A stretch of DNA of 64,000 bases from an uncultured Pseudomonadota bacterium. GTDB taxonomy: Bacteria; Desulfobacterota; Desulfobulbia; Desulfobulbales; Desulfurivibrionaceae. Below the pieces are notes generated by a model, which searched no databases, was not told the DNA's origin, and saw only the letters and a list, made by a program, of their open reading frames with translations. A program made the translations under genes and the position numbers. The stretch lies in the NCBI GenBank assembly GCA_937868185.1, contig CALMMG010000002.1:1-64000 (forward strand), given 5' to 3'. Positions 48,334-57,311 of the stretch are shown here, piece after piece; the first letter of the stretch is position 1; every line of letters begins with the position of its first letter.

Positions 48334-48657
48334 CTATAGGGTAAGGAATGGTTGCAGCATCGCCTCGGCCTGCGCCGCTGAGATGCCGGCAAGAATAAGG
48401 CGTTTGTCGCGGCTGGCTACGCCGCTGGCAAGGGTCACGGCCGTTTTGGGAATTTTAAAGAGCTTGGCCAAGAACTGGATCACCGCTGCGTTTGCCTTGC
48501 CATCCACCGGCGGAGAAGTGATGCAGAGTTTGACCGCATCGCCGTGGAGACCGACGATGCGGGTGCGGGATGCTTTGGGCTGTACATGGATGGACAGGCT
48601 GACCGAGGTGCCGTCAGACTGCCCCCGCAGATAGGTCAAATCAGAGGGGTGATTCAT
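48334..48657 (-). CDS. yggU: YggU/DUF167 family protein
   Basis: A 107-residue protein with the DUF167 core VQPKASRTRIVGLHGDAVKL and SPPVDGKANAAVIQFLAKLF. Function is not known. ATG 48657 overlaps the divIVA 3' end by 17 bases; a longer frame to 48810 is a shadow of divIVA. yggT-yggU proximity is a widespread arrangement, here with divIVA between them. Confidence 0.8.
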   Translation of the reverse strand: MNHPSDLTYLRGQSDGTSVSLSIHVQPKASRTRIVGLHGDAVKLCITSPPVDGKANAAVIQFLAKLFKIPKTAVTLASGVASRDKRLILAGISAAQAEAMLQPFLTL

Positions 48658-49558
48658 CGGGGTCGAAATGATTCGCCTTCTTTTTTTTGGCATCATCCAG
48701 GCTTCCGGCGAAGGAAACAGAGGGTTCGTGGCTTTCCAGAGGATCTTCAAGATGGAAAGCCATATCGCCGTCAAGGTCGGGGAGAATGGCATCTGTGTCC
48801 TCTTCCTCATCCATGATCAGCATGTCTTTTCGGGCGGCGAGTGATGACGGCAGGGAAATGTCCTGGGAGGCAAAATCGTTCTCAGGTTCCACCTGCATGT
48901 TGCCTAGACTGCTGTCCGGAATGTCGATCTTGACGTAGAGGTCAGTAAGGTCGTCTTCCTCGGCGGCGGCTAGAGTGTCCTCCTGTTGTTGCCGCCCGGG
49001 TTCCGGTTCGGCTGTGGCTCGGCTCCGGGGGGTACCGCCATAGATGTTGCTGCGCTGGGGTTCCTGCTGGCGGGGTGTCGAGGAACTGAAATGAGTCGAT
49101 GCCCGTGTAGTGTCGGCGGGTTCTGTGTCCAGCATGTGCAGGTAGGATTTCAGCTGTTGGCGCAGGTCATCTCTGGCCTGTTCCCGCAGCGATTTCAGGT
49201 TCTCGATTTTTCCTTTCAGCTCGGCAATCTCGCGATTGGCCTCTTCCCGACGGAGGTGCGCTTCTTCCTTGGCCTCGGCTACGATGGCGTCAGCCTCTTC
49301 CCGGCTTTTTTCCTTCATCCCGTCGGCGACATTCTGGGCTGCGATGATGGCACTCTGGAAAGATTTCTGCTGGTTCTGGTAGGTGGCCAGATCCTTTTCC
49401 ATGGTTTCCAGCCGTCCTTTGAGTTTCTGGTTTTCTTCGGAAACCGCCTGGTAGGCCGAGGCGATTTTTTCCAGAAAATCGTCGACCTCTTCAACATCAA
49501 AGCCGCGAAAACGGACATGGAACTGCTGGGATTGGATGTCTTGGGCTGAGAGTATCAT
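48641..49558 (-). CDS. divIVA: DivIVA domain-containing protein
   Basis: 305 aa. The N-terminal DivIVA lipid-binding domain (LSAQDIQSQQFHVRFRGFD, EEVDDFLEKIASAY) is followed by a long coiled coil to about 145, then a low-complexity acidic tail. In other bacteria DivIVA marks curved membranes at poles and septa. The tail is variable and longer than in Bacillus DivIVA. It sits close to flhG, a cell-pole ATPase. Confidence 0.85.
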   Translation of the reverse strand: MILSAQDIQSQQFHVRFRGFDVEEVDDFLEKIASAYQAVSEENQKLKGRLETMEKDLATYQNQQKSFQSAIIAAQNVADGMKEKSREEADAIVAEAKEEAHLRREEANREIAELKGKIENLKSLREQARDDLRQQLKSYLHMLDTEPADTTRASTHFSSSTPRQQEPQRSNIYGGTPRSRATAEPEPGRQQQEDTLAAAEEDDLTDLYVKIDIPDSSLGNMQVEPENDFASQDISLPSSLAARKDMLIMDEEEDTDAILPDLDGDMAFHLEDPLESHEPSVSFAGSLDDAKKKKANHFDPDESPL

Positions 49559-49642
49559 GCCTCGGCTCCTTGTGTGTGCCTCAAAGATTGATGGTCTCGT
49601 AAAATGGGAACGAAGACAGAGGTCTGGAACACAACTTGATAA

Positions 49643-49942
49643 TTACCCCATGGTGCTCGCCAGGTGCTGTAAGGTGGGAACCAGAAAACTTCGCAAAAAG
49701 ATCAGGGCGAGAATAAGGATCATGGGGGAAAGATCGAGCCCGCCGCCAAAAATCGGCACCACCCTGCGGATGCGGGAGAGCGCCGGTTCGGTGATCTCGT
49801 AAAGAAAACGGACAATGGGGTTGTAAGGGTCGGCGTTCACCCAGGAAATGATAGCCCTGCCAATAATGACCCACATGTAGGCGCTTAAGGCAAAGTCCAG
49901 CAGGGTGGCCAGGGCGCCTAAAAAATTACCGATGACAAACAT
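49643..49942 (-). CDS. yggT: YggT family membrane protein
   Basis: A 99-residue integral membrane protein with two or three helices (LGALATLLDFALSAYMWVIIG, PMILILALIFLRSFL) and the conserved SWVNADPYNPIVRFLYEITEP motif. In several phyla YggT lies near division genes and affects osmotic or divisome stability. It lies between flhG and divIVA on the same strand. Confidence 0.85.
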   Translation of the reverse strand: MFVIGNFLGALATLLDFALSAYMWVIIGRAIISWVNADPYNPIVRFLYEITEPALSRIRRVVPIFGGGLDLSPMILILALIFLRSFLVPTLQHLASTMG

Positions 49943-50006
49943 AGCACTCCTCTTTGCTGAGAAAAAAGTAAACCGGTTGCGCTACTGCACTAAAAGCCCG
50001 GTCGGG

Positions 50007-50765
50007 TTACAGATTGATGATGCGCTCCGCCACGGCGATAATCTCCAGGCTGGCCTTACTGTCCGGCGCCCCCAGTAGGAACGGCCTCTGTTGGCGGATG
50101 GCCATGGAGACGCTTTTGTCCTGGGGCATGGCGCCCAGGGTCAGGGGGGTGATCTTCAAGAACCGTTCCAGCACCATGCTCATATTGGCGAAGACATCCT
50201 GGCCTTCTTTTTTGGATTGTACACTGTTTATCAGCAGGTGAAAGCGGTTTCTGTCGTGGCGGGTATGGAGAACCTTGATCAGGGCATAGGCGTCGGTGAG
50301 TGAGGTCGGGTCAGGGGTCAGGATGACGATATTCTCCTGGCTCCAGGTGTTGAACCAGAGCACCGAGTCCCCAATTCCGGCCGCGGTGTCGACGAGGACA
50401 TAATCGAAGCGGTCGATGATCTCTTCCAGACTGGAGGTGAGAAGGGCCTGTTCCTCGTACGAGAGGTTGGCCATCTCCGGCACGCCCGAACTGGCCGGCA
50501 GGACATGAAACCTCGGGTTGATCTCCACCAGGGAGCTTGCCAGCTCACGCCCCTCTTCGATGGTTTCCCGGATGGTGTGTCGGACGTTGAGACCCAACAC
50601 TACATCGACGTTGGCCAGCCCCAGGTCGCCGTCGATGAGGAGGACGGATTTGCCTTTCTGGGAAAGGGCGGTGGCCACGTTCACCGAAAAGGAGGTCTTG
50701 CCGACCCCGCCTTTGCCGCTGCTGATACAGATGATTTTCGGAGAGCGCTTGGTTTTCGCGGTCAT
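50007..50765 (-). CDS. flhG: MinD/ParA-family ATPase FlhG
   Basis: A 252-residue deviant-Walker ATPase: SSGKGGVGKTSFSVNVATA, LLIDGDLGLANVDVVLGLN, VLVDTAAGIGDSVLWF. The VVLGLNVRHTIRETIEEGRE and GIGDSVLWFN segments favour FlhG (flagellar number and placement) over MinD; no C-terminal MinD membrane helix is evident. No flagellar gene, and no flhF, is in the window, so its role may be in pole placement of another structure such as pili. Confidence 0.8.
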   Translation of the reverse strand: MTAKTKRSPKIICISSGKGGVGKTSFSVNVATALSQKGKSVLLIDGDLGLANVDVVLGLNVRHTIRETIEEGRELASSLVEINPRFHVLPASSGVPEMANLSYEEQALLTSSLEEIIDRFDYVLVDTAAGIGDSVLWFNTWSQENIVILTPDPTSLTDAYALIKVLHTRHDRNRFHLLINSVQSKKEGQDVFANMSMVLERFLKITPLTLGAMPQDKSVSMAIRQQRPFLLGAPDSKASLEIIAVAERIINL

Positions 50766-50840
50766 GGACGATTTTCCTCTGCAAAAAGCTGTAAGTGTGA
50801 CGGACGCCTCAAAAGGGTGTCCGTTAAAGCTGCCAACAAA

Positions 50841-51590
50841 TTACGCCGCCATCCCCGCCGCACGCGGCGAGGCTTTTCTGGGTTGCATCCAAAGCTGGGC
50901 GCGTTCTTCCACCGTTACCTGGCAGGAATCCTCGGCCCGAGCGGCACTGCTTTGGCAGATGGCATTGTTGCCCATCTTGGTGGCGCGGGTCAGTTCGGCT
51001 TCGGCCAGAGTCAGAAGTTGCTCTGCTGCCATGGTCTCATAGGCATGGCAAACGGCAATGCCCAGGGCCAGGTTTGCACCTTTGGTGGAAACGGCGCTGC
51101 GTAGAATGGTCCGAATCTCTTCCGCCCGTTTCCGCGCTTTACCCACAGTGGTGCCCGGCATGATCAGGGCCAGGCCGTTTTTTTGAAAGCCGGAGAGCAG
51201 ATCCCCCGGATGGAGGCAGGGCGTAAGCGCTGTCGCTGGTTGGCCAGCCAGGGCGTTTGCCCCGGAAAATGTGAGGAGGACAAGGGCGCAAGGCAGTCTG
51301 GTCTGCTGGACCTGGGCAAGCTCCATTGCCAGTTGTTGGCGGAGCCAGGCGAGGTCTGGCAGTTGTCCCTCTGCATGGCCAACCGTTGCTGAGCGGGGTT
51401 GGTCGGGAAAGCGCAGCCCGGCCAGAGTCGAAGCCACCTCCGATGCGGGAATGTTGCAGTCGATAATGAGTAGGCCCAGGGGCTGAGATGCTTTTCCGGT
51501 GAGTCTGATTGCGCGAACAGGGTGCTGGCTGGCCTGATCCTCAAGGCTGCGGTAAAGCATGGCAGTATCCGATGGCGTTTTTTTGTTCAT
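50841..51590 (-). CDS. Degenerate GGDEF-domain protein
   Basis: 249 aa. Residues about 97-212 follow the GGDEF fold: LPCALVLLTFSG, HPGDLLSGF, then QKNG (136-139) where GGDEF belongs, then LALIMPGTTVGKARKRAEEI, LALGIAVCHA and LAEAELTRATKMGNNAI. The catalytic GGDEF and I-site RxxD are lost, so it should not make c-di-GMP; it may bind nucleotides or a partner. Residues 25-75 have a weakly conserved N-terminal domain. Its ATG overlaps the metG stop (ATGA), so it is translationally coupled to metG. Confidence 0.7.
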   Translation of the reverse strand: MNKKTPSDTAMLYRSLEDQASQHPVRAIRLTGKASQPLGLLIIDCNIPASEVASTLAGLRFPDQPRSATVGHAEGQLPDLAWLRQQLAMELAQVQQTRLPCALVLLTFSGANALAGQPATALTPCLHPGDLLSGFQKNGLALIMPGTTVGKARKRAEEIRTILRSAVSTKGANLALGIAVCHAYETMAAEQLLTLAEAELTRATKMGNNAICQSSAARAEDSCQVTVEERAQLWMQPRKASPRAAGMAA

Positions 51591-53524
51591 GCCACCCTGC
51601 TGCCGTTAGCGACCGGGCCGGAAACGGCGGAAAGCACCAGACGATCGCCTTCTTTGGCGGCCAGGACCATGCCGTGGGAAGCCACGCCCATCAATTTGGC
51701 GGGTTTGAGGTTGGCGACAATGATTACCTGTCGGCCCACCAGTTCTTCTGGTTGGTAATGTTGGGCGATGCCAGCGACAATGGTGCGTTCCTCCGGAGCC
51801 ATGACCGTCAACTTGAGGAGACGGTCCGATTTGGCGATCTTTTCGGCAGCGACGATCTCTGCCACCCGCAATTCCAGGTTCTGGAAGGCGTCAAAGGAGA
51901 TGAGGCCATCACCCTCTGATGTAGCCTCGGGGCTGGGGGTCTTTTCTGTGGCGGGTTCTTTCATGGTTTTGGTTTTTGCCGGTTGTGGTTTGTCTTTTGC
52001 TTCTTGTTGCAGTCTGGGGAAAAGTTGCGCCCCAGGGGTGATGGCTTTTCCCGGCACGAGTCCGCCCCAGACCCCATAGTCGTTAAGATTGTTTTCGCCT
52101 GTCACGCCCAGAGCCTCGGCCATCTTGGCGGCAGTTTCCGGCATGATGGGGCGCAGGGTCAGGGTGATGAGCCTCAGTGTCTCCAACAGGGTGTACAGCA
52201 CCGTGCCGAGCTGGGCGGTTTGTTGCGGGTCCTTGACCAGTTCCCAAGGCTGGGTGCTGACGATGTATTTGTTGGCCCGGCTGATCACCTCCCACACCGC
52301 AGCCAAGGCCCGGTGGAAGGCGAAATGGTCCAGGTGTTCGCGGTACTGGGTCAGCATGGCCAGGGCTGCTTCGGCCAGTTCCTGGTCTTGGGGTGAGGGG
52401 GTTCCCGGTTGCGGTACAACGCTTGCCGCGAAGTTCTTCACCATGGTCAGCGAGCGGGAAAAGAGGTTGCCCAGGTCGTTGGTCAGGTCGGAGTTGTGCC
52501 GGGCCAGCAGGGCTTCTTTGGAAAAGCCTGCATCAAGGCCAAAGGACATCTCGCGGAGCAGGAAGTAGCGCACCGAATCCGCGCCGAATTCCGCCACCAG
52601 CTCGCCGGGCCGCACCACGTTGCCCAGGCTCTTGGACATCTTGGTCTCGTTCATGTTCCAGTAGCCATGGACATGCAGACGCTGGTATGGCTCAAGCCCC
52701 ATGGCCTTGAGCATGGTGGGCCAGTAGATGGCGTGGGGCTTGAGGATGTCCTTGGCGATGACATGCTCGGTCACTGGCCAGTAACGGGTAAAATCATCGC
52801 CCGCGGGATAACCCAGGCCGGAAAGGTAGTTGATCAGGGCGTCGAACCAGACATAGGTGACGAAACGGTTGTCGAACGGGAGCGAGATGCCCCAGGTGAG
52901 TCGGGTGGTGGGCCGGGAGATGCAGAGATCCTCCAGGGGTTCCTTGAGAAAGGAGAGCACCTCGTTGCGGTAGCGTGTCGGGGTGATGAATTCCGGATGG
53001 TTATTGATATGGTCGATGAGCCATTCCTGGTACTTGCTCATCCGGAAAAAATAATTCTGCTCGCTGATCTGGTCCGGTTCGGTGAGATGATCCGGGCACT
53101 TGCCGTCCTTCAGCTCTTTTTCGGTGAGGAACTGTTCGCACCCCTTGCAGTAGAGACCGGTGTACTCGCTGAAATAGATATCGCCCTGGTCGTACACCTG
53201 CTGGAGAATTCCCTGTACCACCGCCATGTGAGCCGGGTCTGTGGTGCGGACAAAGGTGTCCGGCTCAATGGAGAGCACCGGCCAAGCCGCCTTGAACATG
53301 GCGCTGATCTTGTCTACATACTCCTTAACGGAAACCTCGGCGTCTGCTGCGGCATGGACGATCTTGTCGCCGTGTTCATCAGTGCCGGTCTGGAAGCGGA
53401 CATCCTTGCCCAGCAGCCGCTGATAACGGCAGACGGTGTCGGCAACCACGGTGGAATAGGCGTGGCCCAGATGGGGTTGGGCGTTGACGTAGAAAATCGG
53501 GGTGGTGAGGTAATACGCGGTCAT
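51587..53524 (-). CDS. metG: Methionyl-tRNA synthetase MetG
   Basis: Class I synthetase, 645 aa. The N-terminal TTPIFYVNAQPHLGHAYS holds the HIGH equivalent, the zinc knuckle has YCKGCEQFLTEKELKDGKC, and the signature KMSKS is in MNETKMSKSLGNVV. A Lys/Pro/Glu-rich linker leads to a C-terminal EMAPII-like tRNA-binding domain (ELRVAEIVAAEKI, VIIVANLKPAKLMGV). Its start overlaps yaaT (ATGA). Confidence 0.97.
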   Translation of the reverse strand: MTAYYLTTPIFYVNAQPHLGHAYSTVVADTVCRYQRLLGKDVRFQTGTDEHGDKIVHAAADAEVSVKEYVDKISAMFKAAWPVLSIEPDTFVRTTDPAHMAVVQGILQQVYDQGDIYFSEYTGLYCKGCEQFLTEKELKDGKCPDHLTEPDQISEQNYFFRMSKYQEWLIDHINNHPEFITPTRYRNEVLSFLKEPLEDLCISRPTTRLTWGISLPFDNRFVTYVWFDALINYLSGLGYPAGDDFTRYWPVTEHVIAKDILKPHAIYWPTMLKAMGLEPYQRLHVHGYWNMNETKMSKSLGNVVRPGELVAEFGADSVRYFLLREMSFGLDAGFSKEALLARHNSDLTNDLGNLFSRSLTMVKNFAASVVPQPGTPSPQDQELAEAALAMLTQYREHLDHFAFHRALAAVWEVISRANKYIVSTQPWELVKDPQQTAQLGTVLYTLLETLRLITLTLRPIMPETAAKMAEALGVTGENNLNDYGVWGGLVPGKAITPGAQLFPRLQQEAKDKPQPAKTKTMKEPATEKTPSPEATSEGDGLISFDAFQNLELRVAEIVAAEKIAKSDRLLKLTVMAPEERTIVAGIAQHYQPEELVGRQVIIVANLKPAKLMGVASHGMVLAAKEGDRLVLSAVSGPVANGSRVA

Positions 53525-54513
53525 TGGTTCGACCCTTCCGAGGCTTTGTGCTGCCGAGGTTTTTTTCTTCTGGGTGGGGCTTCCGGTTCAGGGGGCTGGG
53601 CTTGGACTGGGGCCGCTCCCTGGCCTTGGCCGGGTTGCGTCGCTTTGGCCTGGCTCCATTCTTCCTTGGTGAGAATGATATTTCTTTCATGGCCGTCCAC
53701 CCAGGAGACCTCGAGGGTTTCCTCCAGGGGGTTTACCTTGATAATCTTGTAATTCTTCTCGCCCACGGTGATGGCTTTGCCCGGTTTGGGCATCGTCTTG
53801 CGGATGGCGTGGTAGGTGTCGTATTCGTAGGTGAGGCAGCAGAGCAGCCGGTTGCAGATCCCGGAGATCTTGGCCGGATTGAGGGGCAACCCCTGTTCCT
53901 TTGCCATCTTGATGGAAACCGGGGCAAAGTTTTTGAGATAGGACGAGCAACAGAGTTCTCGGCCGCAACAGCCCAGGCCGCCGATCATCTTGGTTTCGTG
54001 ACGGACCCCGACCTGGCGGATTTCAACCCGGGTGCGGAATTCCTGGACCAGATCCTTGACCAGCTCGCGAAAGTCAACCCTGGTGTCGGCGGTGAAGTAG
54101 AAGATGATCTTGCTGCCGTTTAAAAAACGTTCCACCTTGATGAGTTTCATGGGCAACCCATGGGTGGAGATGAAGCGGGTGCAGACAGTAAAGGCTTCCT
54201 TTTCGCGTTCAAGGAGGCGAGCGAATTTTTCCGTTTCGTCCCGGGTTCCCCTCCGGACGATCAGGTGGCTGCCCAAGCCTGCCGGCTCGGTTCGCCCAGG
54301 GCAGGGCTGGGTTCGGGAATGGACCGTGGCCGGTTCGATGCCGTGTTCGGTCTGGGCCATGACCAGCTCATGGACCTTGAGGTTCTGGATGCGGGAGACG
54401 GCGGAGAAAAATTGGTCTCCTGGCCGGAACTGAATGGTGTAGCAGGTTTCCGGTGCGTTGTGCTGGTCTTCATGCACCAGCTCTTCTGGGGGTGTTTCGA
54501 GGGTTTCGTTCAT
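53521..54513 (-). CDS. PSP1/YaaT (RicT)-family protein
   Basis: 330 aa. The PSP1 core has GSKIIFYFTADTRVDFRELVKDL and GVRHETKMIGGLGCCGRELCCSSYL; the Cys-rich CCGRELCC and CNRLLCCL motifs match RicT/YaaT, which in Bacillus is part of a Y-complex with iron-sulfur clusters acting on RNA processing. A Pro/Lys/Arg-rich C-terminal tail is variable. The order holB-yaaT-metG resembles that in Firmicutes. The ribosome-binding site is weak. Confidence 0.87.
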   Translation of the reverse strand: MNETLETPPEELVHEDQHNAPETCYTIQFRPGDQFFSAVSRIQNLKVHELVMAQTEHGIEPATVHSRTQPCPGRTEPAGLGSHLIVRRGTRDETEKFARLLEREKEAFTVCTRFISTHGLPMKLIKVERFLNGSKIIFYFTADTRVDFRELVKDLVQEFRTRVEIRQVGVRHETKMIGGLGCCGRELCCSSYLKNFAPVSIKMAKEQGLPLNPAKISGICNRLLCCLTYEYDTYHAIRKTMPKPGKAITVGEKNYKIIKVNPLEETLEVSWVDGHERNIILTKEEWSQAKATQPGQGQGAAPVQAQPPEPEAPPRRKKPRQHKASEGSNQ

Positions 54514-54608
54514 GTATCGCGCTCAAACAGCCAGTAGGCTGCAAAATTGGTAGTGTTCACGGTCTGCAATCGTGGTTGATCGACCATGTTAAGAAGGCGA
54601 TCATACCA

Positions 54609-55616
54609 TTAAAGCAAACCAAAGAAAAGTACTTCGCACACCGCAGTGGGGTTGCAGTTGCGGGCCAGTTGTTTTCGGGCCATGTCCAGCAGTTGTAACC
54701 TCTTTGAGAGCTGTTGGCTCGACCAGCGGCGGCAGGCGGTCGGGAAGGTGGGGCTCAGATCATGGTTGATGATCGAACCTGCTGTACCATGGCTGAAAAG
54801 GAGAAGATCATGGAGCCAGGTGGAGAGCAGTTCCAGGAGTTCGCCAAGATCCTCCTTGAGTTTGGCCGCTGTCTCGGCGAGTTCGGTAAGGGTCTGGATC
54901 GCTGCCGGGGTGTTCGGCTCAAGCCGGAGCAGGTTCCCGATAATCTCCTTCCGAAACCCCAGCAGATCTTTGGCCAGGAGGAGTCTTGCCCGGCCTAGGC
55001 TGCCTTCGGCCATGGCCGCCAGGGTGGCCGCGAGCTCCGGCTCTAGGCCTGCTTCCTGCGTCAGGATTTTCGACACTTCTGCCTGGGGGAGCGGGAAAAA
55101 AGGCACGGTCTGGCAGCGGGAGAGGATGGTGGGCAGAATACCGCCGGCTTCGTCGGCGGTAAGGATAATCATGGTTTGGGCGGGCGGTTCTTCCAGGGTT
55201 TTGAGCAGGCTGTTAGCTGCTTCCCGCCGCATGGTGTGGATATCGCAGAGCAGCGCCACCCGGATTGTTGCCTCAAAGGGAGGGAAGGCCAGGGTTTTTT
55301 TAAGTTCGCGCACCTGATTGATCTTGATTGCCGCACCCTCCGGCTCGATTACGATGAAATCCGGGTGGTTGTTGGAATGAAACTTGCGACAGGAAGGGCA
55401 GTGCCCGCAGGGTTCGTGATTTTCAGGGTTTTGGCAGTTGAGGGCGGCGGCGAAGGTTCTGGCCAGGGTTTTTTTGCCAACCCCCATGGGACCTTTGAAG
55501 AGAAAGGCATGGGCCAGCCGGTTTTGCTCCACGGCACGGTGCAGCAGTTTTTTAGCCTTGTCCTGGCCGATGATCCCGGCAAAGCAAAGGGGTATGTTGT
55601 CCTGGGGCGGTTTCAT
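54609..55616 (-). CDS. holB: DNA polymerase III subunit delta' (HolB)
   Basis: Clamp-loader subunit, 335 aa. P-loop-like GPMGVGKKTLARTFAAAL, zinc-finger cysteines in CGHCPSCRKFH, and SLLKTLEEPPAQTMIILTAD with the ILSRCQTVPF Ser-Arg-Cys motif. ATG 55616 gives the usual N terminus before IIGQDKAKKLL; the frame is open to 55676. Head of the run holB-yaaT-metG. Confidence 0.92.
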   Translation of the reverse strand: MKPPQDNIPLCFAGIIGQDKAKKLLHRAVEQNRLAHAFLFKGPMGVGKKTLARTFAAALNCQNPENHEPCGHCPSCRKFHSNNHPDFIVIEPEGAAIKINQVRELKKTLAFPPFEATIRVALLCDIHTMRREAANSLLKTLEEPPAQTMIILTADEAGGILPTILSRCQTVPFFPLPQAEVSKILTQEAGLEPELAATLAAMAEGSLGRARLLLAKDLLGFRKEIIGNLLRLEPNTPAAIQTLTELAETAAKLKEDLGELLELLSTWLHDLLLFSHGTAGSIINHDLSPTFPTACRRWSSQQLSKRLQLLDMARKQLARNCNPTAVCEVLFFGLL

Positions 55617-55714
55617 GCCCGTATCATACCCGATGCGGCAGGGATGAAAAAGGCAAAAGGCGGATAAGCCAGTCAAGCGAGACTCAGGTTGGGTGCAGGG
55701 AGAGGCGGGCGCAT

Positions 55715-57058
55715 TTAGGCCGTCGGGGTGGGGCGATCCTTGATGACCTGTTGGACTGCCTCGATGATCTCGGAAGATTCGGGGCCTTTGCGGATTACCA
55801 GATCAGCGCCGGCAGCCAGGGCCTCTTGCTGGACCTCCGGCCGGTCATCCGCGGTAAACAGTAGGAGCTTCACCTCAACGTAATCTGGGCGGCGGCGGAT
55901 TTCCTTGCAGATCTCAATGCCGGAGAGAAGCGGCAGGATGTAATCAATCACCGCCACCGCTGGTTTTTCGGCGAGGATCAGGGCCAACCCTTCCTGGCCG
56001 TTTGTTGCGGAAAGGGGGATGAACCCCGCCTTTTGGAGCAGACGGCTGTAGAGTCTTAAGATAACGGGGTTGTCATCGACGAGCACCACCTTGTGCTGGG
56101 AGATGGTCTCACCTGTTGTTTGTGTTTCGCTGAAATCCTGAAGAACCAGGAGTAGATCCCCTTGGCGCAAAGAGATTTCCGGTCCGGGGAAGATGGTGTC
56201 CTGTCCGGCCCGGCGCAAGCCGAAAATCCGGGTGCCCATCTGGCGGGAAACCTCTTCAATGGTGGCCTCGGCCATGCTCGAGCCTTCGTGTACCTCAATC
56301 CACTGACTGGCAGGGGGTTCTTTGTCTGTCTGCCTGCCGGTGGCGATGAGGAGGGCTTCGGCAATCCTCATCCCAGCCGAGGCAAAGGGGGAGATGACAT
56401 TGTCGGCGCCTGCCCGGAGGATCTTATGCTCCGAGGAACTGTCTTCGGCGCGGGAGATGATATGGAGGGTGGGATTGAGTTCTCGGGCGGACAAGACAAT
56501 AAAGAGATTGTCCGGGTCCTTATTAAGCAGGGCAATCAGGCCGGTGGCTGATTTGATCCCGGCCGCCCGGAGTGTCTCTTCGTTGGTGGCGTCGCCGTGA
56601 ATATGGAGATGGCCCTGTTCTGTGATATGCTGACAGTGTTCCGCCGAATTTTCAATGATTACGAAATCAACCTGGTTGGCCTTGAAATGTTCAGCCGCCG
56701 CCGCGCCCACCCGCCCGTAGCCACAGAGAATGAAATGTGACTTGAGCTGGGCAATCTTCTTGTTCATTTTTTTTCTCTCCTTGCCCCCGGACCAGACCGT
56801 TTCAACGACCGACCCGACCAGAGCGTGGCTGGCAAAGGCCAGGCCGCTAAAGCCCATGATAATGTAGCCCGTGGTAAAAATCCGCCCGGTATCGGATAGC
56901 GGCCGCACCTCCCCGAAACCAACCGAGGTCAGGGTGATGACCGACATGTACAGGGCCTCGATAAAGGTGAAGTCTTCTAACCCCATATAACCCAGAATAC
57001 CCACCAGGATGAGGGCGAGAATGGCTGCCAGGGTCCAGATGATTCGATGGGTTTTCAC
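55715..57058 (-). CDS. Two-TM potassium channel with RCK module fused to a response-regulator receiver domain
   Basis: 447 aa. Residues 7-25 are the first membrane helix; the pore helix and filter TLTSVGFGE (42-50) are potassium-selective, and the second helix is 60-86. RCK_N starts at FILCGYGRVGAAAAEHF (109-125), with Asp and Glu positions for nucleotide binding; RCK_C spans about 255-315 (GTRIFGLRRAGQDTIFPG). From 322 the C-terminal part is a full receiver domain: Asp328-Asp329, phospho-accepting Asp372 (AVIDYILPLLSG), Thr402 and Lys424. No histidine kinase is nearby. Channel opening may be tuned by phosphorylation; that is inference from architecture. Confidence 0.85.
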   Translation of the reverse strand: MKTHRIIWTLAAILALILVGILGYMGLEDFTFIEALYMSVITLTSVGFGEVRPLSDTGRIFTTGYIIMGFSGLAFASHALVGSVVETVWSGGKERKKMNKKIAQLKSHFILCGYGRVGAAAAEHFKANQVDFVIIENSAEHCQHITEQGHLHIHGDATNEETLRAAGIKSATGLIALLNKDPDNLFIVLSARELNPTLHIISRAEDSSSEHKILRAGADNVISPFASAGMRIAEALLIATGRQTDKEPPASQWIEVHEGSSMAEATIEEVSRQMGTRIFGLRRAGQDTIFPGPEISLRQGDLLLVLQDFSETQTTGETISQHKVVLVDDNPVILRLYSRLLQKAGFIPLSATNGQEGLALILAEKPAVAVIDYILPLLSGIEICKEIRRRPDYVEVKLLLFTADDRPEVQQEALAAGADLVIRKGPESSEIIEAVQQVIKDRPTPTA

Positions 57059-57311
57059 GGGCAGGATCAGGGGTAAAAGATTGTCGGCGCTGGAGCTAGG
57101 CCGGGCAGTGCTGTTAATGGCGCGGTTGATTTCATGAAAATCTTGTACCGTGCCCTGCCCCGTTCGTCAAGCAGCAGGAGGAGATTTGGGGAAAAAGCTC
57201 TTTTTGCAGGGGCAACGCAATTTCCTGCGGAAAAAAGTGTGGTTTAATGATAGGTTGAAGGCTTATTTGTTTTTGTCACGACTTGTGCATACACCTTTTT
57301 AGGATAAGACC

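Noticed and set aside
52409..53752. Plus-strand open frame opposite metG/yaaT (447 codons)
   Set aside because: Antisense shadow of well-identified genes; no plausible start signal or domain.
57059..57311. Possible purine riboswitch upstream of purL
   Set aside because: I could not find the conserved three-way-junction core; only scattered short inverted repeats.
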